This document shows, one piece after another, positions 1-7,865 of a stretch of DNA of 64,000 nucleotides. The stretch is from positions 434,001-498,000 of the forward strand of contig LN483071.1 of NCBI GenBank assembly GCA_900016675.1, in the 5' to 3' direction. The notes under the pieces are model-generated. The model saw nothing but the letters and a program-made list of their open reading frames with translations, made no database searches and was not told where the DNA came from. The stretch's first letter is position 1. Each line of letters starts with the position of its first letter. The stretch is from Arthrobacter saudimassiliensis. GTDB lineage: Bacteria; Actinomycetota; Actinomycetes; Actinomycetales; Micrococcaceae. The translations under genes were made by a program, and so were the position numbers.

Positions 1-13
1 CTGTCATAGTCAT
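1..13 (-). CDS. rpsH: 30S ribosomal protein S8, first codons only (cut by window edge)
   Basis: Only four codons (Met-Thr-Met-Thr) and one further base are visible before the left edge. The identification rests on position, directly downstream of rplE in the spc operon order, and on the M-T-M-T start typical of actinobacterial S8. A GGAGGG stretch lies about 11 bases before the ATG. S8 is a 16S rRNA-binding assembly protein and, in E. coli, the translational repressor of the spc operon; nothing here tests that. Confidence 0.6.
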
Positions 14-100
14 TGGGCTCTGGCCCTCCCTCGTGTCGGTTTCCTGCGGGACTGCCCCGGTATGTGCCGGGGGTGGTCCTTCAGACCTGACACGTAGTAA

Positions 101-670
101 TTAATCTTCGGATTTGAACGGGAAGCCGAGGTTGCGCAGCAGGGCGCGGCCCTCGTCGTCGGTCTTGGCGGTGGTAACCACGGTGATGTCCATGCCCCGC
201 ACGCGGTCGATCTTGTCCTGATCGATCTCGTGGAACATCGACTGCTCGGTCAGGCCGAACGTGTAGTTGCCGTTGCCGTCGAACTGCTTGCCGTTCAGGC
301 CGCGGAAGTCGCGGATACGGGGCAGGGCCAGGGTGACCAGGCGGTCGACGAACTCCCACATGCGGTCGCCGCGCAGCGTTGCGTGCGCACCGATCGGCAT
401 GCCTTCACGCAGCTTGAACTGCGCGATGGACTTGCGGGCCTTGGTGATCTGCGGCTTCTGGCCCGTGATCTGGGTCAGGTCGCGGACAGCGCCGTCGATC
501 AGCTTGGAGTCCTTGGCGGCGTCGCCGACGCCCATGTTCACGACGACCTTGACCAGGCGCGGAACCTGGTTGACGTTCGCGTAGTTGAACTCGTCCTGCA
601 GCGCCTGCTTGATTTCCGCAGCGTAGCGGGCCTTCAGACGGGGAACGGTCCTGGTGACAGTCTCAGTCAT
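101..670 (-). CDS. rplE: 50S ribosomal protein L5
   Basis: L5 binds 5S rRNA and helps place it in the central protuberance of the 50S subunit. The 189-residue product is full length for the family. It has the conserved N-terminal stretch with [10 protein letters not shown] near residue 45 and the [13 protein letters not shown] loop in the second half. Its ATG overlaps the last base of the upstream rplX stop codon, so the two are probably translationally coupled. It is the third gene of the visible part of the spc operon and is followed by an 87-base spacer and rpsH. Family assignment is firm. Confidence 0.97.
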   Translation of the reverse strand: MTETVTRTVPRLKARYAAEIKQALQDEFNYANVNQVPRLVKVVVNMGVGDAAKDSKLIDGAVRDLTQITGQKPQITKARKSIAQFKLREGMPIGAHATLRGDRMWEFVDRLVTLALPRIRDFRGLNGKQFDGNGNYTFGLTEQSMFHEIDQDKIDRVRGMDITVVTTAKTDDEGRALLRNLGFPFKSED

Positions 671-1032
671 TAGATGTCCTTCCCGGTGGCCTTGGAGACG
701 CGGATCCGGACGGTACGCTCGGTGCCGTCCTCGCGGGTCTGGGTCTCGATGCGGTAGCCGACGCGGGTCGGCTTCTTGGTCTCGGGGTCGACGATCGCGA
801 CGTTGGAGACGTGGATGGGGGCTTCCATGACCTCGATGCCGCCGGTCTTGGACCCGCGGGAGGACTGGCCGACCTTGGTGTGCTTGGTGATCCGGTTGAT
901 GCCTTCAACCAGCACGCGGTTGGTCTCCGGGAAAACCTTCAGGACCTTGCCCTGCTTGCCGCGGTCGCCGCCGCGCTCAGCCTTTGCGCCGGTGATGACC
1001 TGAACCAGGTCACCCTTCTTGATCTTTGCCAT
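670..1032 (-). CDS. rplX: 50S ribosomal protein L24
   Basis: L24 is an early 50S assembly initiator that binds 23S rRNA near the exit tunnel. The protein has 120 residues. The N-terminal KOW motif is visible ([13 protein letters not shown], then [12 protein letters not shown]), followed by the basic INRITKHTK segment. It lies 3 bases downstream of rplN and overlaps rplE by one base, as expected for co-translated spc-operon genes. Slightly longer than the roughly 105 residues usual elsewhere, owing to an extended C-terminus ending in [10 protein letters not shown]. Confidence 0.97.
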   Translation of the reverse strand: MAKIKKGDLVQVITGAKAERGGDRGKQGKVLKVFPETNRVLVEGINRITKHTKVGQSSRGSKTGGIEVMEAPIHVSNVAIVDPETKKPTRVGYRIETQTREDGTERTVRIRVSKATGKDI

Positions 1033-1035
1033 GGA

Positions 1036-1404
1036 CTACAGCACCTCCGGAGCCAGCGAAATGATCTTCATGAACTTCTTGTCACGAAGCTCGCGGCCGA
1101 CCGGGCCGAAGATACGGGTACCGCGGGGGTCGCCGTCGTTCTTCAGGATCACTGCTGCGTTCTCATCGAACTTGATGTAGGAACCGTCCTGGCGGCGGCG
1201 TTCCTTCTTCGTGCGGACGATGACGGCCTTGACCACGTCGCCCTTCTTGACGTTGCCGCCCGGGATTGCATCCTTGACGGTGGCAACGATGGTGTCGCCA
1301 ATGCCTGCGTAGCGACGGCCGGAACCACCGAGAACGCGGATGGTCAAGATTTCCTTGGCCCCCGTGTTGTCGGCGACCTTCAGTCGCGACTCCTGCTGAA
1401 TCAC
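1036..1404 (-). CDS. rplN: 50S ribosomal protein L14
   Basis: L14 sits at the subunit interface and contacts 16S rRNA in bridge B8. The product is 122 residues, the usual length, beginning with the conserved [17 protein letters not shown] and ending with ISLAPEVL. The start is GTG at 1404, chosen because a GACAGGAG ribosome-binding site lies about six bases before it. This is the first gene of the spc operon: the 365 bases upstream hold terminator-like hairpins for the S10 operon, so rplN must have its own promoter or depend on read-through. Confidence 0.97.
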   Translation of the reverse strand: MIQQESRLKVADNTGAKEILTIRVLGGSGRRYAGIGDTIVATVKDAIPGGNVKKGDVVKAVIVRTKKERRRQDGSYIKFDENAAVILKNDGDPRGTRIFGPVGRELRDKKFMKIISLAPEVL

Positions 1405-1529
1405 TTATTACTCCTGTCGTCGCGCCGGTTCTCATTGCTGAGCCTTGCGGAACGGATATGGGTGGACCCCGTAATACTGGTACTCAGCGCCCCTCCGGCA
1501 CGCGGGCACGGTAAGGAAAGCTGAACAAG

Positions 1530-1535
1530 ATTATC
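1530..1535 (-). promoter_or_regulatory. Candidate -10 box for the spc operon
   Basis: On the minus strand this reads GATAAT, about 125 bases upstream of rplN and downstream of the two hairpins that close the S10 operon. No convincing -35 box sits 16-18 bases before it, so this is a weak inference from position and the -10 match alone. Confidence 0.25.
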
Positions 1536-1627
1536 GGGCTTTTGTCGTATCGGCGGTGAGGAAGCCCGGCACCCGGAACTGGGCACACTTCCGCACCGCA
1601 CAGACAAGATTTCAAGTGTACCGCGAA

Positions 1628-1673
1628 AGGGCCCCGGAAGCGAAATCACTGATGAGTTCGCGGCCGGGGCCCT
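1628..1673 (-). terminator. Hairpin, likely S10-operon terminator (distal)
   Basis: A perfect 10-base stem AGGGCCCCGG / CCGGGGCCCT encloses an inner GCGAA / TTCGC pair. On the minus strand the stem is followed by TTTCGCGG. It lies about 100 bases downstream of rpsQ. The short T-stretch makes it a plausible, not ideal, intrinsic terminator. Confidence 0.55.
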
Positions 1674-1701
1674 GACGCGGTGTGGACGGTGCCGCCTTCG
1701 T

Positions 1702-1732
1702 CCGCTGCGGGGAGCGGGGCTCCCCGCAGCGG
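1702..1732 (-). terminator. Perfect 12-bp hairpin downstream of rpsQ (proximal)
   Basis: The arms CCGCTGCGGGGA and TCCCCGCAGCGG pair perfectly around a 7-base loop, 38 bases after the rpsQ stop. There is no T-run on either side. It could be a terminator working with the distal hairpin, or a 3' end-protecting or processing structure. Confidence 0.5.
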
Positions 1733-1769
1733 GTCCGGCGGCGGGCCGGCCGGTCTTGGTACTGCTTGG

Positions 1770-2075
1770 TTACTTGGCCTTCTCGATGATCTCGACCAGG
1801 CGCCACCGCTTGGTGGCGGACAGCGGCCGGGTCTCGGCGATCAGCACCAGGTCGCCGACGCCGGCAGAGTTCTGCTCGTCGTGCGCCTTCCGCTTCTCGG
1901 TGCGGCGGATAACCTTGCCGTACAGCGCGTGCTTCACGCGGTCCTCGACCTCGACGACGATGGTCTTGTCCATCTTGTCGGAGACGACGTAGCCGCGTGC
2001 GGTCTTCCGGTACCCGCGGGTATCGGCGCCGTTTGCGTCAGTGGTCACTGCTGCCTCATTCATGTTTTCGCTCAC
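1770..2075 (-). CDS. rpsQ: 30S ribosomal protein S17
   Basis: S17 is a primary 16S rRNA-binding protein with an OB fold. The core is clear: [19 protein letters not shown], then KYGKVIRR-like and the C-terminal [18 protein letters not shown] segment. At 101 residues it is longer than the roughly 85-residue E. coli protein, because of about 25 extra N-terminal residues rich in Asn, Ala and Thr. The GTG start overlaps the rpmC stop by four bases (GTGA), which suggests coupling. It is the last gene of the S10 operon and is followed by two hairpins. Confidence 0.96.
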   Translation of the reverse strand: MSENMNEAAVTTDANGADTRGYRKTARGYVVSDKMDKTIVVEVEDRVKHALYGKVIRRTEKRKAHDEQNSAGVGDLVLIAETRPLSATKRWRLVEIIEKAK

Positions 2076-2395
2076 TTGGCATCATCCTCCGCGGGAGCTT
2101 CGGACTCGGCGGCCTTCTTCTTGGACTTCTTCGAAGCCTTCTCGGTCGCTGCCTCCTCGACGGGGGCGGCAACCTCGGGACGAATGCCGAGCTCGCGCTC
2201 GCGCAGCACCGTGTAGATGCGGGCGATGTCGCGCTTGACGGCCTTCAGGCGCCCGTGGCTTTCCAGCTGGCCGGTGGCCGACTGGAAGCGGAGGTTGAAC
2301 AGTTCCTCCTTGGCCTTGCGGAGTTCCTCCACGAGACGGTCCCGATCGAAACCATCCAGCTGCTCAACGGCCAGATCCTTGGATCCAACTGCCAT
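2072..2395 (-). CDS. rpmC: 50S ribosomal protein L29 with a C-terminal extension
   Basis: L29 lies at the polypeptide exit and is part of the docking site for trigger factor and SRP. The first 75 or so residues carry the family helices ([20 protein letters not shown], then [19 protein letters not shown]). The remaining 30 residues are a low-complexity tail of Ala, Glu and Lys ([20 protein letters not shown]) that bacterial L29 proteins of about 65 residues lack. It lies two bases after rplP and overlaps rpsQ. The identity is certain; the role of the tail is unknown. Confidence 0.95.
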   Translation of the reverse strand: MAVGSKDLAVEQLDGFDRDRLVEELRKAKEELFNLRFQSATGQLESHGRLKAVKRDIARIYTVLRERELGIRPEVAAPVEEAATEKASKKSKKKAAESEAPAEDDAK

Positions 2396-2397
2396 GA

Positions 2398-2814
2398 CTA
2401 TTCACCACCCTCGCGACGCACGATGCGTGCCTTCAGCGGCAGCTTGTGGATTGCCAGGCGCAGGGCCTCGCGAGCTACCTCTTCATTGACGCCGGAGAGT
2501 TCGAACAGAACCCGCCCCGGCTTGACGTTTGCAACCCACCACTCCGGCGAACCCTTACCGGAACCCATACGGGTTTCGGCAGGCTTCTTGGTCAGCGGAC
2601 GGTCCGGGTAGATGTTGATCCAGACCTTGCCGCCACGCTTGATGTGACGGGTCATGGCGATACGGGCCGCTTCGATCTGCCGGTTCGTGACGTAGGCAGG
2701 AGTCAGGGCCTGGATGCCCCACTCACCGAAGCTGACCTGGGTGCCGCCGGTCGCAGCGCCGGAACGACCCGGGTGGTGCTGCTTGCGGTACTTGACTCGA
2801 CGTGGGATAAGCAT
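2398..2814 (-). CDS. rplP: 50S ribosomal protein L16
   Basis: L16 contacts the A-site tRNA and helps organise the peptidyl-transferase centre. The 138-residue product is full length, starting [15 protein letters not shown] and containing the conserved [31 protein letters not shown] and [18 protein letters not shown] blocks. The stop codon of rpsC and the start of rplP are immediately adjacent, within the S10 operon. No unusual feature seen. Confidence 0.98.
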   Translation of the reverse strand: MLIPRRVKYRKQHHPGRSGAATGGTQVSFGEWGIQALTPAYVTNRQIEAARIAMTRHIKRGGKVWINIYPDRPLTKKPAETRMGSGKGSPEWWVANVKPGRVLFELSGVNEEVAREALRLAIHKLPLKARIVRREGGE

Positions 2815-3627
2815 TTAAGCCTGTCCTCCTTCTGCGGCAGGCGCAGCGGCCGAAGCCTCTGCGGCAGGCGCTCCGGCCCGGTCACCGCGGTCGTTGCGAC
2901 GGCGACGCTCGCCGCCACCGCTGCGGCCCGGACGGTCGCCTGTGCGGCCGCGGGACGGGGCGGCGGCCTGCTGGGCAGCCAGTTCCTTGGACGTGATGTC
3001 GCCCTTGTAGATCCAGACCTTCACGCCGATGCGGCCGAAGGTGGTCTTCGCCTCGAAGAAGCCGTAGTCGATGTTCGCACGCAGGGTGTGCAGGGGCACA
3101 CGGCCTTCGCGGTAGAACTCCGAACGGCTCATTTCGGCGCCGCCGAGGCGGCCGGAGCACTGGATACGGATACCCTTGGCGCCGGCGCGCTGCGCGGACT
3201 GGATGGCCTTCTTCATCGCGCGGCGGAAGGCCACGCGGGAGGAAAGCTGCTCTGCAACGCCCTGGGCGACCAGCTGCGCCTCGATCTCCGGGTTGCGGAC
3301 CTCGAGGATGTTCAGCTGGACCTGCTTGCCGGTGAGCTTCTCGAGCTCGCCGCGGATGCGGTCGGCCTCGGCGCCGCGGCGGCCGATGACGATGCCCGGT
3401 CGTGCCGTGTGGATGTCCACGCGGACACGGTCGCGGGTGCGCTCGATCTCAACCTTGGCGATGCCGGCGCGGTCCATGCCCGTGGACATGAGCTGGCGGA
3501 TCTTCACGTCTTCACGGACGAAGTCCTTGTAGCGCTGGCCCGGCTTGTTGCTGTCGGCGAACCAGTGCGAGACGTGGTCCGTGGTGATGCCGAGTCGGAA
3601 CCCGTGCGGGTTTACCTTCTGTCCCAC
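2815..3627 (-). CDS. rpsC: 30S ribosomal protein S3
   Basis: S3 forms the mRNA entry channel with S4 and S5. Start [14 protein letters not shown] is canonical. The KH domain shows [19 protein letters not shown] near residue 80, followed by the S3 C-terminal domain ([27 protein letters not shown]). With 270 residues it is longer than the E. coli protein (233). The extra C-terminus is an Arg/Gly-rich segment followed by an Ala-rich end, typical of actinobacterial S3. It is followed immediately by rplP and preceded by rplV with no spacer. Confidence 0.97.
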   Translation of the reverse strand: MGQKVNPHGFRLGITTDHVSHWFADSNKPGQRYKDFVREDVKIRQLMSTGMDRAGIAKVEIERTRDRVRVDIHTARPGIVIGRRGAEADRIRGELEKLTGKQVQLNILEVRNPEIEAQLVAQGVAEQLSSRVAFRRAMKKAIQSAQRAGAKGIRIQCSGRLGGAEMSRSEFYREGRVPLHTLRANIDYGFFEAKTTFGRIGVKVWIYKGDITSKELAAQQAAAPSRGRTGDRPGRSGGGERRRRNDRGDRAGAPAAEASAAAPAAEGGQA

Positions 3628-3993
3628 TTAGCGTTCCTCCTCGTTCTGGGGGGTGGCAACAACCACGGTGACGTGGCTGGTGCGCTTGTTGATGCGGTAC
3701 GCGCGGCCCTGGGCACGCGGCTGGAACCGCTTCATGGTCGGACCCTCGTCAACGAATGCCTCGCTGATGTAGAGGTCGGACTCGTCGAAGGCCACGCCGT
3801 CGCGGTCCGCGAGGACCCGGGCGTTGGCCATGGCCGACGCGACCACCTTGTAGACCGGCTCCGAAGCTGCCTGCGGGGCAAACTTCAGAATTGCCAGAGC
3901 CTCATTCGCCTGCTTGCCACGAACAAGGTTGACGACGCGCCGGGCCTTCATAGGCGTTACGCGGATATGGCGCGCAATTGCCTTGGCTTCCAT
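3628..3993 (-). CDS. rplV: 50S ribosomal protein L22
   Basis: L22 lines the nascent-peptide tunnel with an extended beta hairpin. I use the ATG at 3993, giving 121 residues that begin [20 protein letters not shown], the expected start. The frame stays open further upstream, but that stretch overlaps rpsS and does not resemble L22. The C-terminal hairpin region [20 protein letters not shown] is intact, where erythromycin-resistance changes occur in other species. The gene sits 38 bases after rpsS. Confidence 0.97.
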   Translation of the reverse strand: MEAKAIARHIRVTPMKARRVVNLVRGKQANEALAILKFAPQAASEPVYKVVASAMANARVLADRDGVAFDESDLYISEAFVDEGPTMKRFQPRAQGRAYRINKRTSHVTVVVATPQNEEER

Positions 3994-4031
3994 TGCTTTC
4001 CTTCTCTCGTCTTCTGCCGAAAGAGCGGCGC

Positions 4032-4313
4032 CTAGCGGCGCTTGCCCTTGCGGTCGTCCTTCACATGGCCGCGGAAGGTCCGCGTCAGAGCGAACTCGCC
4101 GAGCTTGTGCCCGACCATCGACTCGGTGACAAACACCGGAATGTGCTTGCGTCCGTCGTGCACGGCAATCGTGTGTCCGATCATGTCGGGGACGATCATC
4201 GAGCGACGGGACCACGTCTTGATGACGTTCTTGGTGCCCTTCTCATTTTCGGCCTGCACCTTCACGAAGAGGTGCTGGTCGACGAAGGGGCCTTTCTTCA
4301 GGCTGCGTGGCAT
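4032..4313 (-). CDS. rpsS: 30S ribosomal protein S19
   Basis: S19 sits in the head of the 30S subunit and forms part of intersubunit bridge B1a. The protein has 93 residues and begins [15 protein letters not shown]; the block [20 protein letters not shown] and the end [20 protein letters not shown] are diagnostic. It lies 12 bases downstream of rplB in the S10 operon. Nothing unusual seen. Confidence 0.98.
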   Translation of the reverse strand: MPRSLKKGPFVDQHLFVKVQAENEKGTKNVIKTWSRRSMIVPDMIGHTIAVHDGRKHIPVFVTESMVGHKLGEFALTRTFRGHVKDDRKGKRR

Positions 4314-4325
4314 GTTCCCAGGCTC

Positions 4326-5165
4326 CTATCGCTTGTTCTTGCCGGAACGACGGCGACGCACAATAAGCTTGTCGCTCTCTTTATTGGGGCGCCGGGTGCG
4401 GCCTTCGGGCTTGCCGTTCGGGTTGACCGGGTGACGGCCACCGGAGGTCTTGCCTTCACCACCACCGTGCGGGTGATCGACCGGGTTCATGGCAACGCCG
4501 CGGACGGTCGGGCGGACGCCCTTCCAGCGCATACGGCCGGCCTTGCCCCAGTTGATGTTGGACTGCTCGGCGTTGCCGACCTCACCAACGGTGGCGCGGC
4601 AGCGGATGTCCACGTTGCGGATTTCACCCGAGGGCAGGCGAAGCTGCGCGAAGCGGCCTTCCTTGGCGACCAGCTGCACGGAGGCGCCGGCGGAGCGGGC
4701 CATCTTGGCACCGCCGCCCGGACGCAGCTCCACAGCGTGGATCACGGTACCCAGCGGGATGTTGCGCAGCGGCAGGTTGTTGCCCGGCTTGATGTCGGCG
4801 CCTGCACCGGCCTCAATCTGGTCGCCCTGCTTGAGCTTGCTCGGAGCCAGGATGTAACGCTTGGTGCCATCAACGTAGTGCAGCAGCGCAATGCGCGCGG
4901 TGCGGTTCGGATCGTATTCGATCTCGGCGACGCGGGCGGCAACGCCGTCCTTGTCATGCCGGCGGAAGTCGATCACACGGTACTGGCGCTTGTGGCCACC
5001 GCCCTTGTGACGGGTCGTGATCTTACCGGTGTTGTTCCGGCCGCCGCTCTTGGGCAGCGGACGCACCAGGGACTTCTCCGGCGTCGACCGCGTGATTTCA
5101 ATGAAGTCGGCTACGCTCGAGCCGCGACGGCCCGGGGTAGTCGGCTTGTACTTACGGATTCCCAT
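4326..5165 (-). CDS. rplB: 50S ribosomal protein L2
   Basis: L2 is required for subunit association and peptidyl-transferase assembly. The 279-residue protein begins [15 protein letters not shown] and has the OB-fold and SH3-like domains typical of L2. The signature [20 protein letters not shown] near residue 220 contains the conserved histidine linked in E. coli to peptidyl transfer. It is followed 12 bases later by rpsS and preceded by rplW after a 30-base spacer. Full length and unremarkable. Confidence 0.98.
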   Translation of the reverse strand: MGIRKYKPTTPGRRGSSVADFIEITRSTPEKSLVRPLPKSGGRNNTGKITTRHKGGGHKRQYRVIDFRRHDKDGVAARVAEIEYDPNRTARIALLHYVDGTKRYILAPSKLKQGDQIEAGAGADIKPGNNLPLRNIPLGTVIHAVELRPGGGAKMARSAGASVQLVAKEGRFAQLRLPSGEIRNVDIRCRATVGEVGNAEQSNINWGKAGRMRWKGVRPTVRGVAMNPVDHPHGGGEGKTSGGRHPVNPNGKPEGRTRRPNKESDKLIVRRRRSGKNKR

Positions 5166-5195
5166 TATTTATTCCTCGTTAAAGTGGTCTCCGCC

Positions 5196-5501
5196 CTAGC
5201 TGAGCGGACCGCCGAAGATGTCGATCGTGCCTTCCTTCAGGGTGACAATCGCGCGCTTGGTGTTCTTGCGCTGTCCCCATCCGAACTTGGTCCGCTTGCG
5301 CTTCCCTGCACGGTTGATGGTGTTGATCGAGTCGACCTTGACGGAGAAAATCTTCTCCACGGCCAGCTTGATCTCGGTCTTGTTCGAGCGGGGGTCGACC
5401 AGGAAGGTGTACTTACCTTCGTCGATCAGGCCGTAGCTCTTTTCCGAGACGACGGGTGCAATGACGACGTCGCGCGGATCCTTGCCGGTGGTCGCGCTCA
5501 C
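5196..5501 (-). CDS. rplW: 50S ribosomal protein L23
   Basis: L23 forms, with L29, the docking platform at the tunnel exit for trigger factor, SRP and SecYEG. The 101-residue protein shows the family elements [21 protein letters not shown], the basic loop [20 protein letters not shown] and the C-terminal GTIDIFGG. Its ATG overlaps the rplD stop by four bases (ATGA). It is part of the S10 operon. Confidence 0.97.
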   Translation of the reverse strand: MSATTGKDPRDVVIAPVVSEKSYGLIDEGKYTFLVDPRSNKTEIKLAVEKIFSVKVDSINTINRAGKRKRTKFGWGQRKNTKRAIVTLKEGTIDIFGGPLS

Positions 5502-6112
5502 TTGGCGTCCTCCTTGACAGTGTTCTTGCCGACGAACTCGTCGTAGGCAGCCTTGGTGAAGACCACATCGTCGGAAACAAGCACGTCGTAGGTGTTCAGC
5601 TGATCTACATAGATCACGTGGACCTCGGCGAGGTTGCGCACGGACAGTGCGGCAACGTCGTTGGCGCGCTCGATGACAACGAGCAGGTTCTTGCGGTCGG
5701 AAACCGAGCGCAGGGCGCCCAGTGCATCCTTGGTGGACGGCTTTTCGCCGGTGACCAGGGACTCGAGGACGTGGATACGGCCGTTGCGTGCCCGGTCCGA
5801 GAGGGCTCCGCGCAGGGCGGCTGCCTTCATCTTCTTGGGGGTGCGCTGGCTGTAGTCACGCGGCACGGGACCGTGGACGACACCGCCGCCGGTCATGTGC
5901 GGGGCCCGGATGGAGCCCTGGCGTGCACGGCCGGTGCCCTTCTGCTTGAAGGGCTTGCGGCCGGCGCCCGAAACCTCGGCGCGGGTCTTGGTCTTGTGCG
6001 TGCCCTGGCGAGCAGCGGCCAGCTGGGCCACGACAACCTGGTGCAGCAGCGGGACGTTGGTCTGGACGTCGAAGATCTCCGCGGGGAATTCGACAGTGGT
6101 TACGTTTGCCAT
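5498..6112 (-). CDS. rplD: 50S ribosomal protein L4
   Basis: L4 lines the nascent-peptide tunnel; in E. coli it also represses the S10 operon, a role not assumed for actinobacteria. The 204-residue product has the tunnel loop with [17 protein letters not shown] near residue 60, followed by [16 protein letters not shown] and [16 protein letters not shown]. It is flanked by rplC (four bases upstream) and overlaps rplW. Confidence 0.97.
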   Translation of the reverse strand: MANVTTVEFPAEIFDVQTNVPLLHQVVVAQLAAARQGTHKTKTRAEVSGAGRKPFKQKGTGRARQGSIRAPHMTGGGVVHGPVPRDYSQRTPKKMKAAALRGALSDRARNGRIHVLESLVTGEKPSTKDALGALRSVSDRKNLLVVIERANDVAALSVRNLAEVHVIYVDQLNTYDVLVSDDVVFTKAAYDEFVGKNTVKEDAK

Positions 6113-6116
6113 GAGA

Positions 6117-6773
6117 CTAAGCTCCCTTCACGGCGCTGCGTACGAGGACGACCTGGCCGCGGGCGCCGGGGACGGCACCCTTGATCAGCAGCAGCGACTT
6201 CTCGGCATCCACACCGTGAACCGTGAGGTTCATGGTGGTGTGACGGACGGCACCCATGCGGCCGGCCATCCGAAGACCCTTGAAGACGCGGCCGGGGGTG
6301 GAGGCACCGCCGATGGAGCCGGGCTTGCGGTGGTTCTTGTGGGCACCGTGGGAGGCGCCGACGCCGGAGAAGCCGTGACGCTTCATGACACCGGCGAAGC
6401 CCTTGCCCTTGGAGGTGCCGACGACGTCGACCTTCTGGCCGGCTTCGAACATCTCGACGGAGAGTTCCTGGCCCAGCTCGTAGGAATCGGCGTCAGCGGT
6501 GCGCAGCTCGACGACGTGGCGGCGCGGGGTCACGCCTGCCTTTTCGAAGTGGCCGGCCAGCGGCTTGGTGACCTTGCGCGGGTCGATCTGGCCGAAGCCG
6601 ATCTGCACGGCGCTGTAGCCATCCTTCTCGGCGTTGCGCAGCTGCGTGATGACGTTGGAGTCAGCCTGGACCACGGTCACCGGGATGAGCTTGTTGTTCT
6701 CGTCCCAGACCTGGGTCATGCCCAGCTTGGTGCCCAGCAGGCCCTTGACCTGGCGTGTAAGCGAAGTAGACAT
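6117..6773 (-). CDS. rplC: 50S ribosomal protein L3
   Basis: L3 is an early assembly protein whose central extension approaches the peptidyl-transferase centre. The 218-residue protein starts [20 protein letters not shown]. It contains the family block [20 protein letters not shown] followed by [19 protein letters not shown] around residues 125-165. It is the second gene of the S10 operon, 17 bases after rpsJ. Confidence 0.98.
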   Translation of the reverse strand: MSTSLTRQVKGLLGTKLGMTQVWDENNKLIPVTVVQADSNVITQLRNAEKDGYSAVQIGFGQIDPRKVTKPLAGHFEKAGVTPRRHVVELRTADADSYELGQELSVEMFEAGQKVDVVGTSKGKGFAGVMKRHGFSGVGASHGAHKNHRKPGSIGGASTPGRVFKGLRMAGRMGAVRHTTMNLTVHGVDAEKSLLLIKGAVPGARGQVVLVRSAVKGA

Positions 6774-6790
6774 ATGTATCCTCTCCTCCC

Positions 6791-7099
6791 CTACAGCTTG
6801 ATTTCGATGTTCACGTCTGCGGGCAGGTCAAGACGCATAAGCGAGTCAACGGCCTTCGGCGTGGGGTCAATAATGTCGATCAGACGCTTGTGCGTGCGCA
6901 TTTCGAAGTGCTCGCGGCTGTCCTTGTACTTGTGCGGCGAACGGATGACAACGTAAACGTTCTTCTCCGTGGGCAGCGGCACCGGGCCTACCACCGTTGC
7001 GCCTGCACGCGTGACCGTCTCAACGATCTTCCGGGCTGATACGTCGATGACCTCGTGGTCGTACGACTTCAGCCGGATGCGGATTTTTTGTCCCGCCAT
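6791..7099 (-). CDS. rpsJ: 30S ribosomal protein S10
   Basis: S10 (NusE) is a 30S head protein and a partner of NusB and NusG in transcription antitermination. The 102-residue product is standard: [19 protein letters not shown], then [20 protein letters not shown] and [13 protein letters not shown]. It is the first gene of the S10 operon. More than 500 bases without another gene lie upstream, which must hold the operon promoter and leader. Confidence 0.98.
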   Translation of the reverse strand: MAGQKIRIRLKSYDHEVIDVSARKIVETVTRAGATVVGPVPLPTEKNVYVVIRSPHKYKDSREHFEMRTHKRLIDIIDPTPKAVDSLMRLDLPADVNIEIKL

Positions 7100-7660
7100 G
7101 GCGTCGTGCCTCTTTCTTCGAGTCTTGCTCTGTACAGTTGTCGTGCCCGGCGTCCTGGCGGACCCGGCACCCCTCCGACAGACTGAATCCGGATAAATCC
7201 GGGTTCCTCACCCTGCCGAGGCTCCGACCCCCGCGCTCGGGCGTGTCGCCGGTCCGAAACCGGCGCCCGGCAAGAATGGGGGCGGGTTATATTTGGGCTC
7301 TTCCCCTGAAGGACCCGACCCTGCGCCGGGCATTATCCCGGCCGGGACTAGGTCTCATCACGTGCAATCGAAGTCGATCTGAGGGCACGTGCGGGCACAA
7401 AAGCGCTTGAACAACTTCTCCAGTGTGCCAGAAACCGGCGCGGATGGCCAATCGGCCGGTCCGCCCGTCCGGTTCGGTGCGGTTGGCACCGGCCGAAGAA
7501 GTGTCCCGTTCATATGTGCGCCGTCGTGGACGGCTGCAGTTTTTCCGCGCCGCACAGGATGCGGCGCCCTGTCCAGTCTAGCGCAGCCGCCGAATCCGAT
7601 CGAACTGCGGTGCGGTGGGCTCCGGCCCGCGAGCGGAGCGGTCGGCCCGCCGGGCGCCGG
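7100..7660. other. Intergenic region upstream of rpsJ (S10-operon control region)
   Basis: This 561-base stretch has no convincing gene. On the minus strand GATAAT (7332-7337) and TATAAC (7287-7292) could serve as -10 boxes for the S10 operon, but neither has a good -35 box at the right distance. A short perfect palindrome CCGGAT-AA-ATCCGG lies at 7189-7202, inside the expected leader about 90 bases before rpsJ. I see no L4-leader-like long stem. Confidence 0.4.
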
Positions 7661-7792
7661 CTACCTGCCGCCGCCCCGCCTGGCCCGCCTGATGCGCTTG
7701 GCGCGGTCGATCTCGCTGCGGAAGTTCCGGCGCACCCACACCGTGCCGCCGGCGACGGCGGCCGCGGCGCCAAGGACTATCAACAATTCCAT
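7661..7792 (-). CDS. Small single-span membrane protein, function unknown
   Basis: A 43-residue open frame starting at an ATG at 7792. It begins MELLIVLGAAAAVAGGTVWV, one predicted transmembrane helix, and continues with a strongly basic tail (RRNFRSEIDRAKRIRRARRGGG) expected to stay in the cytoplasm. It lies 73 bases downstream of the giant membrane protein gene on the same strand and could share its transcript. The ribosome-binding site is weak (GGTAGG about 7 bases upstream). The clear hydrophobic-then-basic organisation supports a real gene; I recognise no family. Confidence 0.45.
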   Translation of the reverse strand: MELLIVLGAAAAVAGGTVWVRRNFRSEIDRAKRIRRARRGGGR

Positions 7793-7865
7793 GCAGCGAG
7801 CCTACCGGAACCGGAGCCGCCGGGGGCCGGGGCAGGGCGGACGGTCGGCCCTGCTGCCCTCCCCG

